Of a stretch of DNA of 64,000 nucleotides, positions 8,349 to 15,367 are shown in pieces (position 1 is the first letter of the stretch; every line of letters begins with the position of its first letter). The translations under genes and the position numbers were made by a program. The notes below the pieces were generated by a model. That model made no database searches. It had not been told where the DNA came from and was given only the letters and a program-made list of their open reading frames with translations. Source of the stretch: Albirhodobacter sp042466415 (GTDB lineage: Bacteria; Pseudomonadota; Alphaproteobacteria; Rhodobacterales; Rhodobacteraceae); the NCBI RefSeq assembly GCF_042466415.1, contig NZ_JAXHCH010000002.1:496001-560000 (forward strand), read 5' to 3'.

Positions 8349-9644
8349 ATGCTGAAAGATCAAGATCGGATCTTTACCAACCTTTACGGGATGCATGACC
8401 GCTCCTTGGCTGGCGCCCGCGCGCGCGGCCATTGGGACGGCACGGCCAATATCCTCAAGAACGGCCGTGACTGGATCGTTGAGCAAGTGAAGGCCTCGGG
8501 CCTGCGCGGGCGCGGCGGTGCTGGTTTCCCGACCGGCCTGAAATGGTCGTTCATGCCCAAGGAATCGGACGGTCGTCCGTCCTATCTCGTCGTCAACGCC
8601 GATGAATCCGAGCCGGGCACCTGCAAAGACCGTGAGATCATGCGTCATGATCCTCATACGCTGGTCGAGGGCTGCTTGATTGCGGGCTTCGCGATGGGCG
8701 CGGTCGCCGCGTATATCTACATTCGGGGTGAGTATATCCGCGAGAAGGAAGTGCTTCAGGCGGCGATCGACGAGGCTTATGATGCTGGCTTGATCGGTAA
8801 AAACGCCTGCGGGTCGGGCTATGACTTCGATATTTACCTGCACCACGGGGCAGGGGCCTACATCTGCGGCGAAGAAACCGCATTGATTGAGAGCCTTGAG
8901 GGCAAGAAGGGGATGCCGCGGATGAAGCCGCCGTTCCCTGCGGGCTCGGGGCTTTATGGCTGCCCGTCCACGGTGAACAATGTGGAATCGCTGGCCGTTG
9001 TGCCGACGATCCTGCGGCGCGGGGCGGATTGGTTTGCGGGCTTTGGCCGCCCGAACAATGCGGGCACCAAGCTTTTTGGCATCTCTGGCCACGTGAACAA
9101 CCCTTGCGTTGTTGAGGAAGCCATGTCGATCCCGCTGCGTGAGCTGCTCGATCGTCACTGCGGCGGTGTGCGCGGCGGTTGGGGCAACCTGAAGGCGGTT
9201 ATTCCGGGCGGCTCGTCGGTTCCGATGCTGACGGCAGAACAGTGCAACGACGCGATCATGGATTTCGACTGGCTGCGCGAACAACGCTCCGGCCTTGGCA
9301 CGGCGGCGGTGATCGTGATGGATCAGAACACCGATGTCATCAAGGCGATCTGGCGTCTCTCGAAATTCTACAAGCACGAGAGCTGCGGCCAATGCACCCC
9401 TTGCCGTGAAGGCACGGGCTGGATGATGCGCGTGATGGATCGTCTGGTGCGCGGGGAGGCAGAGATCGAGGAGATCGATATGCTTCTGTCCGTGACCAAA
9501 CAAGTCGAAGGCCACACCATTTGCGCGCTTGGCGATGCGGCGGCTTGGCCGATCCAGGGTCTCGTTCGTCACTTCCGCGAGGAGATTGAGGACCGGATCA
9601 AGGCGCGCAAGTCGGGCCGAATGGGCGCGATGGCGGCGGAGTGA
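8349..9644 (+). CDS. nuoF: NADH-quinone oxidoreductase subunit F (NADH/FMN)
   Basis: The 51-kDa catalytic subunit that oxidises NADH. The FMN/NADH glycine-rich loop GRGGAGFPTGLKW is at about residues 54-66. The [4Fe-4S] N3 ligands are in ESCGQCTPCREG near residue 347, with the distal Cys in HTICALGDAAAWP near residue 392. The length of 431 residues is normal. ATG 8349 is selected because GAGGGA lies at 8337-8342 and the family starts close to this point. It works with NuoE and NuoG as the NADH dehydrogenase module. Confidence 0.97.
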   Translation: MLKDQDRIFTNLYGMHDRSLAGARARGHWDGTANILKNGRDWIVEQVKASGLRGRGGAGFPTGLKWSFMPKESDGRPSYLVVNADESEPGTCKDREIMRHDPHTLVEGCLIAGFAMGAVAAYIYIRGEYIREKEVLQAAIDEAYDAGLIGKNACGSGYDFDIYLHHGAGAYICGEETALIESLEGKKGMPRMKPPFPAGSGLYGCPSTVNNVESLAVVPTILRRGADWFAGFGRPNNAGTKLFGISGHVNNPCVVEEAMSIPLRELLDRHCGGVRGGWGNLKAVIPGGSSVPMLTAEQCNDAIMDFDWLREQRSGLGTAAVIVMDQNTDVIKAIWRLSKFYKHESCGQCTPCREGTGWMMRVMDRLVRGEAEIEEIDMLLSVTKQVEGHTICALGDAAAWPIQGLVRHFREEIEDRIKARKSGRMGAMAAE

Positions 9645-9646
9645 CT

Positions 9647-9925
9647 ATGATGAACCCGATCCTTCCCCTCGGTTTCGCGACACTGGCTCTTTCGGCCTGT
9701 GTCGGGTTTTCCCCTGGGAACACGATCTATCCGGTGGCTGAGGGCTACGGTGTCGATTTCGAGGGCCGCGGTGTCGTGGTCACGCGAGAGGGTCGCGGTT
9801 TTGATTATTCTGAAGGGTTAGAGGCCCGCCGCGTTGCGGATAATTTCTGCCGCGGTCAGGTGAACTCCTCCACCCGCGATAATTTCAGGGATGGCGCATG
9901 GCGCTTCCCGCAGGGTTGCGCATGA
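9647..9925 (+). CDS. Small predicted lipoprotein between nuoF and nuoG
   Basis: The 92-residue protein begins with a short signal peptide ending in the lipobox LSAC, so C18 would be lipidated. The mature part is small and polar, with repeated glycines (EGYGVDFEGRG) and two further cysteines, one in NFCRGQ and one at the penultimate residue, which could form a periplasmic disulfide. No family is recognised. It begins two bases after the nuoF stop. A second ATG follows directly at 9650, so the exact start is uncertain by one codon. Confidence 0.7.
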   Translation: MMNPILPLGFATLALSACVGFSPGNTIYPVAEGYGVDFEGRGVVVTREGRGFDYSEGLEARRVADNFCRGQVNSSTRDNFRDGAWRFPQGCA

Positions 9926-9986
9926 GCACCCTGACCCAAATTCAACGCGCGGCTCCCCGCGCCCGAGCGAAGTGACGGATCGAGAC

Positions 9987-11996
9987 ATGTCAAATACGCG
10001 CAACATCATCATCGACGGCCATGAGGTCGAAGTAGATCCGAATCTCACGCTGATTCAGGCGTGCGAGCAGGCTGGCATCGAAGTGCCGCGGTTTTGCTAT
10101 CACGAGCGGTTGTCCATCGCGGGCAACTGCCGCATGTGCCTCGTCGAAGTCGTAGGCGGCCCGCCCAAACCAACGGCGTCTTGCGCGATGCAGGTCAAGG
10201 ATCTGCGCCCCGGTCCGGACGGCGCCCCGAGCGTTATCAAGACGAACTCACCGATGGTGAAGAAAGCACGCGAAGGCGTGATGGAATTCTTGTTGATCAA
10301 CCACCCGCTCGATTGCCCAATTTGCGATCAGGGCGGTGAGTGCGATTTGCAAGACCAAGCAATGGCTTACGGTGTGGACTTCTCGCGGTATCGCGAGCCC
10401 AAGCGCGCCTCCGAAAATCTCGATCTCGGGCCGCTTGTATCGACCGCAATGACGCGCTGCATTTCGTGCACACGCTGCGTCCGCTTTACCTCTGAGGTCG
10501 CGGGCATCACGCAAATGGGTCAGACAGGGCGCGGCGAAGATAGCGAGATCACCAGCTATCTGAATGAGACGCTCAATTCCAACTTGCAGGGCAATATCAT
10601 CGATCTCTGCCCCGTTGGGGCGCTGACGTCGAAACCCTACGCATTCACTGCGCGCCCTTGGGAATTGACCAAGACCGAAACCATCGACGTGATGGACGCG
10701 TTGGGATCGAACATCCGCGTCGACGTGAAGGGCCGCGAAGTGATGCGCATTTTGCCGCGCAATCATGACGGCGTGAATGAGGAATGGATTTCCGACAAGA
10801 CCCGTTTCGTCTGGGACGGTCTGCGCCGCCAGCGTCTCGACACGCCTTACATCCGCGAGAATGGTAAGCTGCGCAAAGCCGGTTGGGGCGAGGCACTCGC
10901 TGCCGCTTCGGCGGCGATGAAGGGTAAGAAGGTTCTCGGGCTCGTGGGTGATCTCGCGCCTGTGGAAGCTGCTTTCTCGCTCAAGACCCTTGTTGAAGGG
11001 CTCGGCGGCACGGTTGAATGCCGCACCGACGGCGCGCGTCTGCCGATTGGGAACCGGTCGGCCTATGTCGGCAATGCGACGATCGAAGATATTGATACCG
11101 CATCCGAATTTGTTCTGATCGGCACCAACCTGCGCAACGAGTTGCCCGTTCTCAATGCACGCGTGCGCCGTGCTTGGATCAATGGCGCGAAAGTGTCACT
11201 GATCGGGGAAGCGTGCGATCTGACGTATGATGTTGAGCATCTCGGAACCGACCGCGCGGCGTTGGCGAAAGCCACGGCGGGCGAGGGTGCGATGATCATC
11301 GTTGGTCAAGCGGCGCTATCGGAGGCCGATGGCGAGGCAGTCTTGGCACATGCGATGGCACTGGCCGAGAAATCGGGCGGCAAGATGCTTGTCCTACATA
11401 CGGCGGCCAGCCGTGTGGGCGCGATGGATATTGGTGCCGTGACCGAGGGCGGGCTTCTGGCTGCTGTGCAAGGGGTTGAGGTGATTTACAATCTCGGCGC
11501 GGATGAGGTTGAAATCCAACCTGCGTCCGAGGGTGGTCCGTTTGTGATCTACCAAGGATCGCACGGCGATCGCGGCGCAAATCGCGCCGACATCATCTTG
11601 CCCGCGGCGGCCTACACCGAAGAAAACGGTCTGTTCGTGAACACGGAAGGTCGTCCGCAACTTGCGATGCGCGCCGGTTTTGCGCCGGGCGAGGCGAAGG
11701 AAAACTGGGCGATTTTGCGCGCTTTGTCGGCCGAATTGGGTGCGACTTTGCCGTGGGATAGCTTGGCGGTGTTGCGTCAGGCTTTGGTGGCGGCGGTGCC
11801 ACATCTCGCACAGATCGATGTGGTTGCCGACAATGGTTGGACGCCGGTCGCTCCGCGCGATATGGGCGCAGCGACGTTCCGCACTGCGGTGAAAGACTTC
11901 TATCTTACCAATCCGATCGCGCGCGCGTCGGCCTTGATGGCGGAATGTTCGGCCTTGGCGAAATCGCGCGATGCTGCGCCTTTGGCGGCGGAGTAA
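9987..11996 (+). CDS. nuoG: NADH-quinone oxidoreductase subunit G
   Basis: Large iron-sulfur subunit of the peripheral arm, 669 residues. The N-terminal ferredoxin-like domain has [2Fe-2S] ligands C37, C48, C51 and C66. A His-Cys [4Fe-4S] site follows in HPLDCPICDQGGECDLQD, then a further cluster site in CISCTRC. The C-terminal part is the molybdopterin-oxidoreductase-like fold without catalytic cofactor, as in mitochondrial and alphaproteobacterial subunits. The ATG at 9987 gives the expected start; a longer upstream frame would overlap the small lipoprotein gene. Confidence 0.96.
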   Translation: MSNTRNIIIDGHEVEVDPNLTLIQACEQAGIEVPRFCYHERLSIAGNCRMCLVEVVGGPPKPTASCAMQVKDLRPGPDGAPSVIKTNSPMVKKAREGVMEFLLINHPLDCPICDQGGECDLQDQAMAYGVDFSRYREPKRASENLDLGPLVSTAMTRCISCTRCVRFTSEVAGITQMGQTGRGEDSEITSYLNETLNSNLQGNIIDLCPVGALTSKPYAFTARPWELTKTETIDVMDALGSNIRVDVKGREVMRILPRNHDGVNEEWISDKTRFVWDGLRRQRLDTPYIRENGKLRKAGWGEALAAASAAMKGKKVLGLVGDLAPVEAAFSLKTLVEGLGGTVECRTDGARLPIGNRSAYVGNATIEDIDTASEFVLIGTNLRNELPVLNARVRRAWINGAKVSLIGEACDLTYDVEHLGTDRAALAKATAGEGAMIIVGQAALSEADGEAVLAHAMALAEKSGGKMLVLHTAASRVGAMDIGAVTEGGLLAAVQGVEVIYNLGADEVEIQPASEGGPFVIYQGSHGDRGANRADIILPAAAYTEENGLFVNTEGRPQLAMRAGFAPGEAKENWAILRALSAELGATLPWDSLAVLRQALVAAVPHLAQIDVVADNGWTPVAPRDMGAATFRTAVKDFYLTNPIARASALMAECSALAKSRDAAPLAAE

Positions 11997-11999
11997 CCT

Positions 12000-12410
12000 A
12001 TGTCTTTGACCCCGCTCTTTGTTCATGCGACGGCCGGCGCCTTGTGCGTCGGGCTTGCCGCATGCGCGCAGGCGGGGCCGGACGCCGGACGGCCAGTTTA
12101 TCGCGGCGTCGAGACGCGGCTTTTGGATGGCGATCTGGTGAATTTTCACGCTGCTCTGACCGGTTCGGGCGAGGCGGCAACGGATGAAGCGGCAGCGGTG
12201 GAATATTCCACCTGCGCCGCAGCGCAATATGCGGTGATCCGCGGATACGGTTTTGCGCGCCATGTGCGCACAACCACGGAACTGAACGGTGGCGTCTGGC
12301 GGGCAGATGCAGTTTACACCATCTCGCCCGCACTGCCGAGCGGACTACGGACCATTGACGCGGAAGTGACAGTGGCCGATTGCGCGGAGCGGGGAATTCC
12401 CACGGTTTGA
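12000..12410 (+). CDS. Predicted lipoprotein between nuoG and nuoH
   Basis: The 136-residue protein has a signal peptide with lipobox LAAC, so C22 would be lipidated. The mature domain of about 115 residues contains two cysteines far apart (YSTCAAAQ and VADCAER) that could pair in the periplasm, and alternating polar/hydrophobic stretches suggesting beta strands. No named family is recognised. It starts three bases after the nuoG stop and ends 27 bases before nuoH, so it is almost certainly co-translated with complex I. Confidence 0.75.
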   Translation: MSLTPLFVHATAGALCVGLAACAQAGPDAGRPVYRGVETRLLDGDLVNFHAALTGSGEAATDEAAAVEYSTCAAAQYAVIRGYGFARHVRTTTELNGGVWRADAVYTISPALPSGLRTIDAEVTVADCAERGIPTV

Positions 12411-12437
12411 AACGATAGGGCGGTCTGAGGGACAAAA

Positions 12438-13475
12438 ATGGCAGAGTTTTTTGCAACACCACTGGGGGCGATCCTCCTGATCCTTATTCAGGGTCTGGGC
12501 GTCATTGCTTTCGTGATGATTTCGCTCCTGTTCTTGGTTTACGGGGACCGTAAAATCTGGGCAGCCGTTCAAATGCGGCGCGGCCCGAACGTGGTTGGCC
12601 CGTGGGGCATCCTGCAATCGGTTGCGGATGCGCTGAAATATGTTCTCAAAGAGATTGTTGTTCCGGCGGGTGCGGATAAATTCGTCTTCTTCTTGGCGCC
12701 TGTCACGTCGATGGTGCTGGCGATCCTTGCTTGGGCCGTTATCCCGTTCAATGACGGATGGGTGCTGTCGGATATCAACGTGGCGATCTTGTTCGTCTTC
12801 GCGGTGTCCTCGCTGGAGGTTTACGGCGTGATCATGGGGGGCTGGGCGTCGAACTCCAAATATCCGTTCCTCGGCTCGCTGCGCTCCGCAGCACAGATGA
12901 TTTCTTATGAGGTCTCGTTGGGCCTGATCATCGTCGGTATCATCATTTCAACCGGCTCGATGAACTTCGGCGATATCGTCCGCGCGCAAGATGGTGATTT
13001 TGGTTTGCTGAACTGGTACTGGCTGCCGCATTTGCCGATGGTCGTGCTGTTCTTCATCTCGGCATTGGCAGAAACCAACCGCCCGCCCTTCGATCTTCCC
13101 GAGGCGGAATCCGAACTCGTTGCGGGCTATCAGGTTGAGTATTCGTCCACGCCGTTCCTGCTGTTCATGGCGGGTGAGTATATCGCGATCTTCTTGATGT
13201 GCGCCCTCATTTCCTTGTTGTTCTTTGGTGGCTGGCTCTCGCCAATCCCGGGCCTGCCGGACGGTGTGTTCTGGATGGTTCTCAAAATGGCGTTCTTCTT
13301 CTGGATGTTCGCGATGGTGAAGGCGATCACCCCGCGGTATCGCTACGACCAATTGATGCGGATTGGCTGGAAAGTGTTCCTGCCGCTTTCGCTCGGCTGG
13401 GTTGTTCTGATCTCGTTCCTTGCAAAATTCGAAGTGTTCGGCGGCTTCTGGGCACGCTGGGCAATGGGGGCATAA
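12438..13475 (+). CDS. nuoH: NADH-quinone oxidoreductase subunit H
   Basis: Membrane subunit at the junction of the two arms, lining the quinone chamber. The 345-residue protein has about eight helices and the conserved loops GDRKIWAAVQMRRGPNVVGP near the N-terminus and AETNRPPFDLPEAESELVAGY near residue 215; the acidic residues of the latter are implicated in coupling. Length and motifs are normal. It lies between the second lipoprotein gene and nuoI, with only three bases before the latter. Confidence 0.97.
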   Translation: MAEFFATPLGAILLILIQGLGVIAFVMISLLFLVYGDRKIWAAVQMRRGPNVVGPWGILQSVADALKYVLKEIVVPAGADKFVFFLAPVTSMVLAILAWAVIPFNDGWVLSDINVAILFVFAVSSLEVYGVIMGGWASNSKYPFLGSLRSAAQMISYEVSLGLIIVGIIISTGSMNFGDIVRAQDGDFGLLNWYWLPHLPMVVLFFISALAETNRPPFDLPEAESELVAGYQVEYSSTPFLLFMAGEYIAIFLMCALISLLFFGGWLSPIPGLPDGVFWMVLKMAFFFWMFAMVKAITPRYRYDQLMRIGWKVFLPLSLGWVVLISFLAKFEVFGGFWARWAMGA

Positions 13476-13478
13476 TCC

Positions 13479-13970
13479 ATGGCACTCGACTATACCCGCG
13501 CGGCCAAATATTTCTTGATGTTCGATTTCATCAAGGGGTTTGGGCTCGGCGTTAAATACTTCTTCGGCCCGAAGGCCACGATTAACTATCCGCATGAGAA
13601 GGGGCCTTTGTCGCCGCGCTTCCGCGGGGAGCATGCCTTGCGTCGTTACCCCAACGGCGAAGAGCGCTGCATCGCATGCAAACTGTGCGAGGCAATCTGC
13701 CCCGCGCAGGCGATCACCATCGATGCCGAACCTCGCGAAGACGGCTCGCGCCGCACCACGCGCTATGACATCGACATGACGAAATGCATCTATTGCGGTT
13801 TCTGTCAGGAAGCCTGCCCGGTGGATGCGATCGTCGAAGGCCCGAATTTTGAATTCTCGACCGAGACTCGTGAGGAGCTGTTCTACGATAAAGAACGCCT
13901 GCTCTCGAACGGCGCCCGTTGGGAAGCCGAAATCGCCCGTAACCTCGAATTGGATGCACCTTACCGATGA
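13479..13970 (+). CDS. nuoI: NADH-quinone oxidoreductase subunit I (two [4Fe-4S])
   Basis: The 163-residue ferredoxin-type subunit carries clusters N6a and N6b. Two complete CxxCxxCxxxCP motifs are present: C64, C67, C70 and C74, then C103, C106, C109 and C113. The N-terminal amphipathic stretch YFLMFDFIKGFGLGVKYFF would contact the membrane arm. It passes electrons towards N2 in NuoB. The stop codon overlaps the start of the following gene as ATGA. Confidence 0.97.
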   Translation: MALDYTRAAKYFLMFDFIKGFGLGVKYFFGPKATINYPHEKGPLSPRFRGEHALRRYPNGEERCIACKLCEAICPAQAITIDAEPREDGSRRTTRYDIDMTKCIYCGFCQEACPVDAIVEGPNFEFSTETREELFYDKERLLSNGARWEAEIARNLELDAPYR

Positions 13971-14404
13971 GCCAGGACTATTCGAAACTTTTCGCAGCGA
14001 TGATCGCGCAGAGTCAGGAAATGGCTCGCGCGTTCCAGCCTGCATTGGAGAGTTTCAATGCGTCGGGCGTTGATAAGCTCTTCCCTACGATGCCCAAAGA
14101 TATGCTGGAGATGTTCTTCGGCAAGACGTTCAACCGCGACGGTCTGGATGCGCGCACGCGCTTTCTTGTGACGGTGGCGGGGATGGTCGCCGTTGGCGCG
14201 CAGGGCGAGCCGCAACTGCGGGTTGCGATCCGCAACGCGATTGAGGCGGGGGCGACCCCTTCCGAGATTGCCGAGACAATTTTTCAAATGAGCATGTTTG
14301 GCGGTGTCCCCGCCATGACCCGTGCACTGGAAATCGCCCAGTCGATCTTCGACGAGACGAAGGCCAGCAAATCGGGCACTGAAACACCGGGAGAGAACAC
14401 ATGA
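13967..14404 (+). CDS. Carboxymuconolactone-decarboxylase-like protein between nuoI and nuoJ
   Basis: The 145-residue helical protein resembles the CMD/AhpD superfamily in the block LDARTRFLVTVAGMVAVGA...LRVAIRNAIEAGATPSEIAETI and the following FGGVPA. It has no cysteine at all, so the CxxC peroxidase chemistry of AhpD is excluded. Either a decarboxylase-like or a non-enzymatic role is possible. Both ends overlap neighbours by four bases as ATGA, tightly coupling it to nuoI and nuoJ. Its role with complex I is not known. Confidence 0.8.
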   Translation: MSQDYSKLFAAMIAQSQEMARAFQPALESFNASGVDKLFPTMPKDMLEMFFGKTFNRDGLDARTRFLVTVAGMVAVGAQGEPQLRVAIRNAIEAGATPSEIAETIFQMSMFGGVPAMTRALEIAQSIFDETKASKSGTETPGENT

Positions 14405-15009
14405 TGGTGTCTGCATTTATCTTCTACCTCTTCGCCGTAACGGCGGTGGTCGCGGGCTTCATGGTCGTGATCTCGAAAAACCCCGTACACTCGGTTCTGT
14501 GGCTGATCCTGACGTTCCTCGCGGCTTCGGGTCTGTTTGTGACTTTGGGCGCGGAATTTGTCGCGATGCTGTTGATCATCGTTTATGTGGGCGCGGTCGC
14601 GGTTCTGTTCCTGTTCGTTGTGATGATGCTTGATGTCGATTTCGCTGAGCTGAAAGGCGAGCTGGCGCGGTTGATGCCGCTTGGACTTGCGATCGGTGTT
14701 GTCATGCTGTTGCAACTGGGCATGGCGTTCGGCAATTGGGCACAGGCGGATGGCGCTGCGGCGCTGCGCGTGGCGCCGGTGATCGAGGGTGTCGATAACA
14801 CCACCGCAATCGGCTTGCTCGTGTACGACCAGTATCTCTACCTCTTCCAAGCGTCCGGCCTGATTTTGCTGGTCGCGATGATCGGGGCGATCTTGCTCAC
14901 GCTGCGCCACCGTAAGGACGTGAAGCGCCAGAACGTGTTGAGCCAGATGTATCGTCGGCCCGAAGACCAGATGAAACTTGTCGATGTGAAACCGGGGCAG
15001 GGCCTTTGA
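14401..15009 (+). CDS. nuoJ: NADH-quinone oxidoreductase subunit J
   Basis: Membrane subunit with five predicted helices, 202 residues. The conserved stretches KNPVHSVLWLILTFLAASGLF and EFVAMLLIIVYVGAVAVLFLFVVMML are present; the latter contains the pi-bulge helix linked to conformational coupling in this subunit. Cytoplasmic tail is charged. ATGA overlap with the preceding gene; 46 bases separate it from nuoK. Confidence 0.96.
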   Translation: MMVSAFIFYLFAVTAVVAGFMVVISKNPVHSVLWLILTFLAASGLFVTLGAEFVAMLLIIVYVGAVAVLFLFVVMMLDVDFAELKGELARLMPLGLAIGVVMLLQLGMAFGNWAQADGAAALRVAPVIEGVDNTTAIGLLVYDQYLYLFQASGLILLVAMIGAILLTLRHRKDVKRQNVLSQMYRRPEDQMKLVDVKPGQGL

Positions 15010-15055
15010 TGATTTCGCGCGATTTGAAATACGGGAAAACCCCCGGAGGGACCAA

Positions 15056-15361
15056 ATGATCGGACTTGAACATTACCTTGGCGTGGCGGCTGCGCTTTTT
15101 GTCACGGGCATCTTCGGGATTTTCGTGAACCGCAAGAACGTCATCGTCATCCTGATGTCGATCGAATTGATGTTGCTCGCGGTGAATATCAATTTCGTGG
15201 CCTTCTCGGCCTATCTCCAAGATTACGTGGGGCAGATTTTCACGCTCTTCGTGCTGACCGTCGCCGCTGCCGAGGCTGCGATTGGTCTCGCGATCCTTGT
15301 CGTGTTCTTCCGCAACCGTGGAACGATTGCCGTCGAAGACGTCAACGTGATGAAAGGCTAA
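15056..15361 (+). CDS. nuoK: NADH-quinone oxidoreductase subunit K
   Basis: Three-helix membrane subunit of 101 residues, the standard size. Conserved acidic residues in the membrane are visible in LMSIELMLLAVNINFVAF and in VAAAEAAIGLAILVVFFRNRG; these correspond to the two glutamates needed for proton transfer. GGAGGGACCAA before the ATG is a good ribosome-binding site. Confidence 0.97.
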   Translation: MIGLEHYLGVAAALFVTGIFGIFVNRKNVIVILMSIELMLLAVNINFVAFSAYLQDYVGQIFTLFVLTVAAAEAAIGLAILVVFFRNRGTIAVEDVNVMKG

Positions 15362-15367
15362 CGGCTC

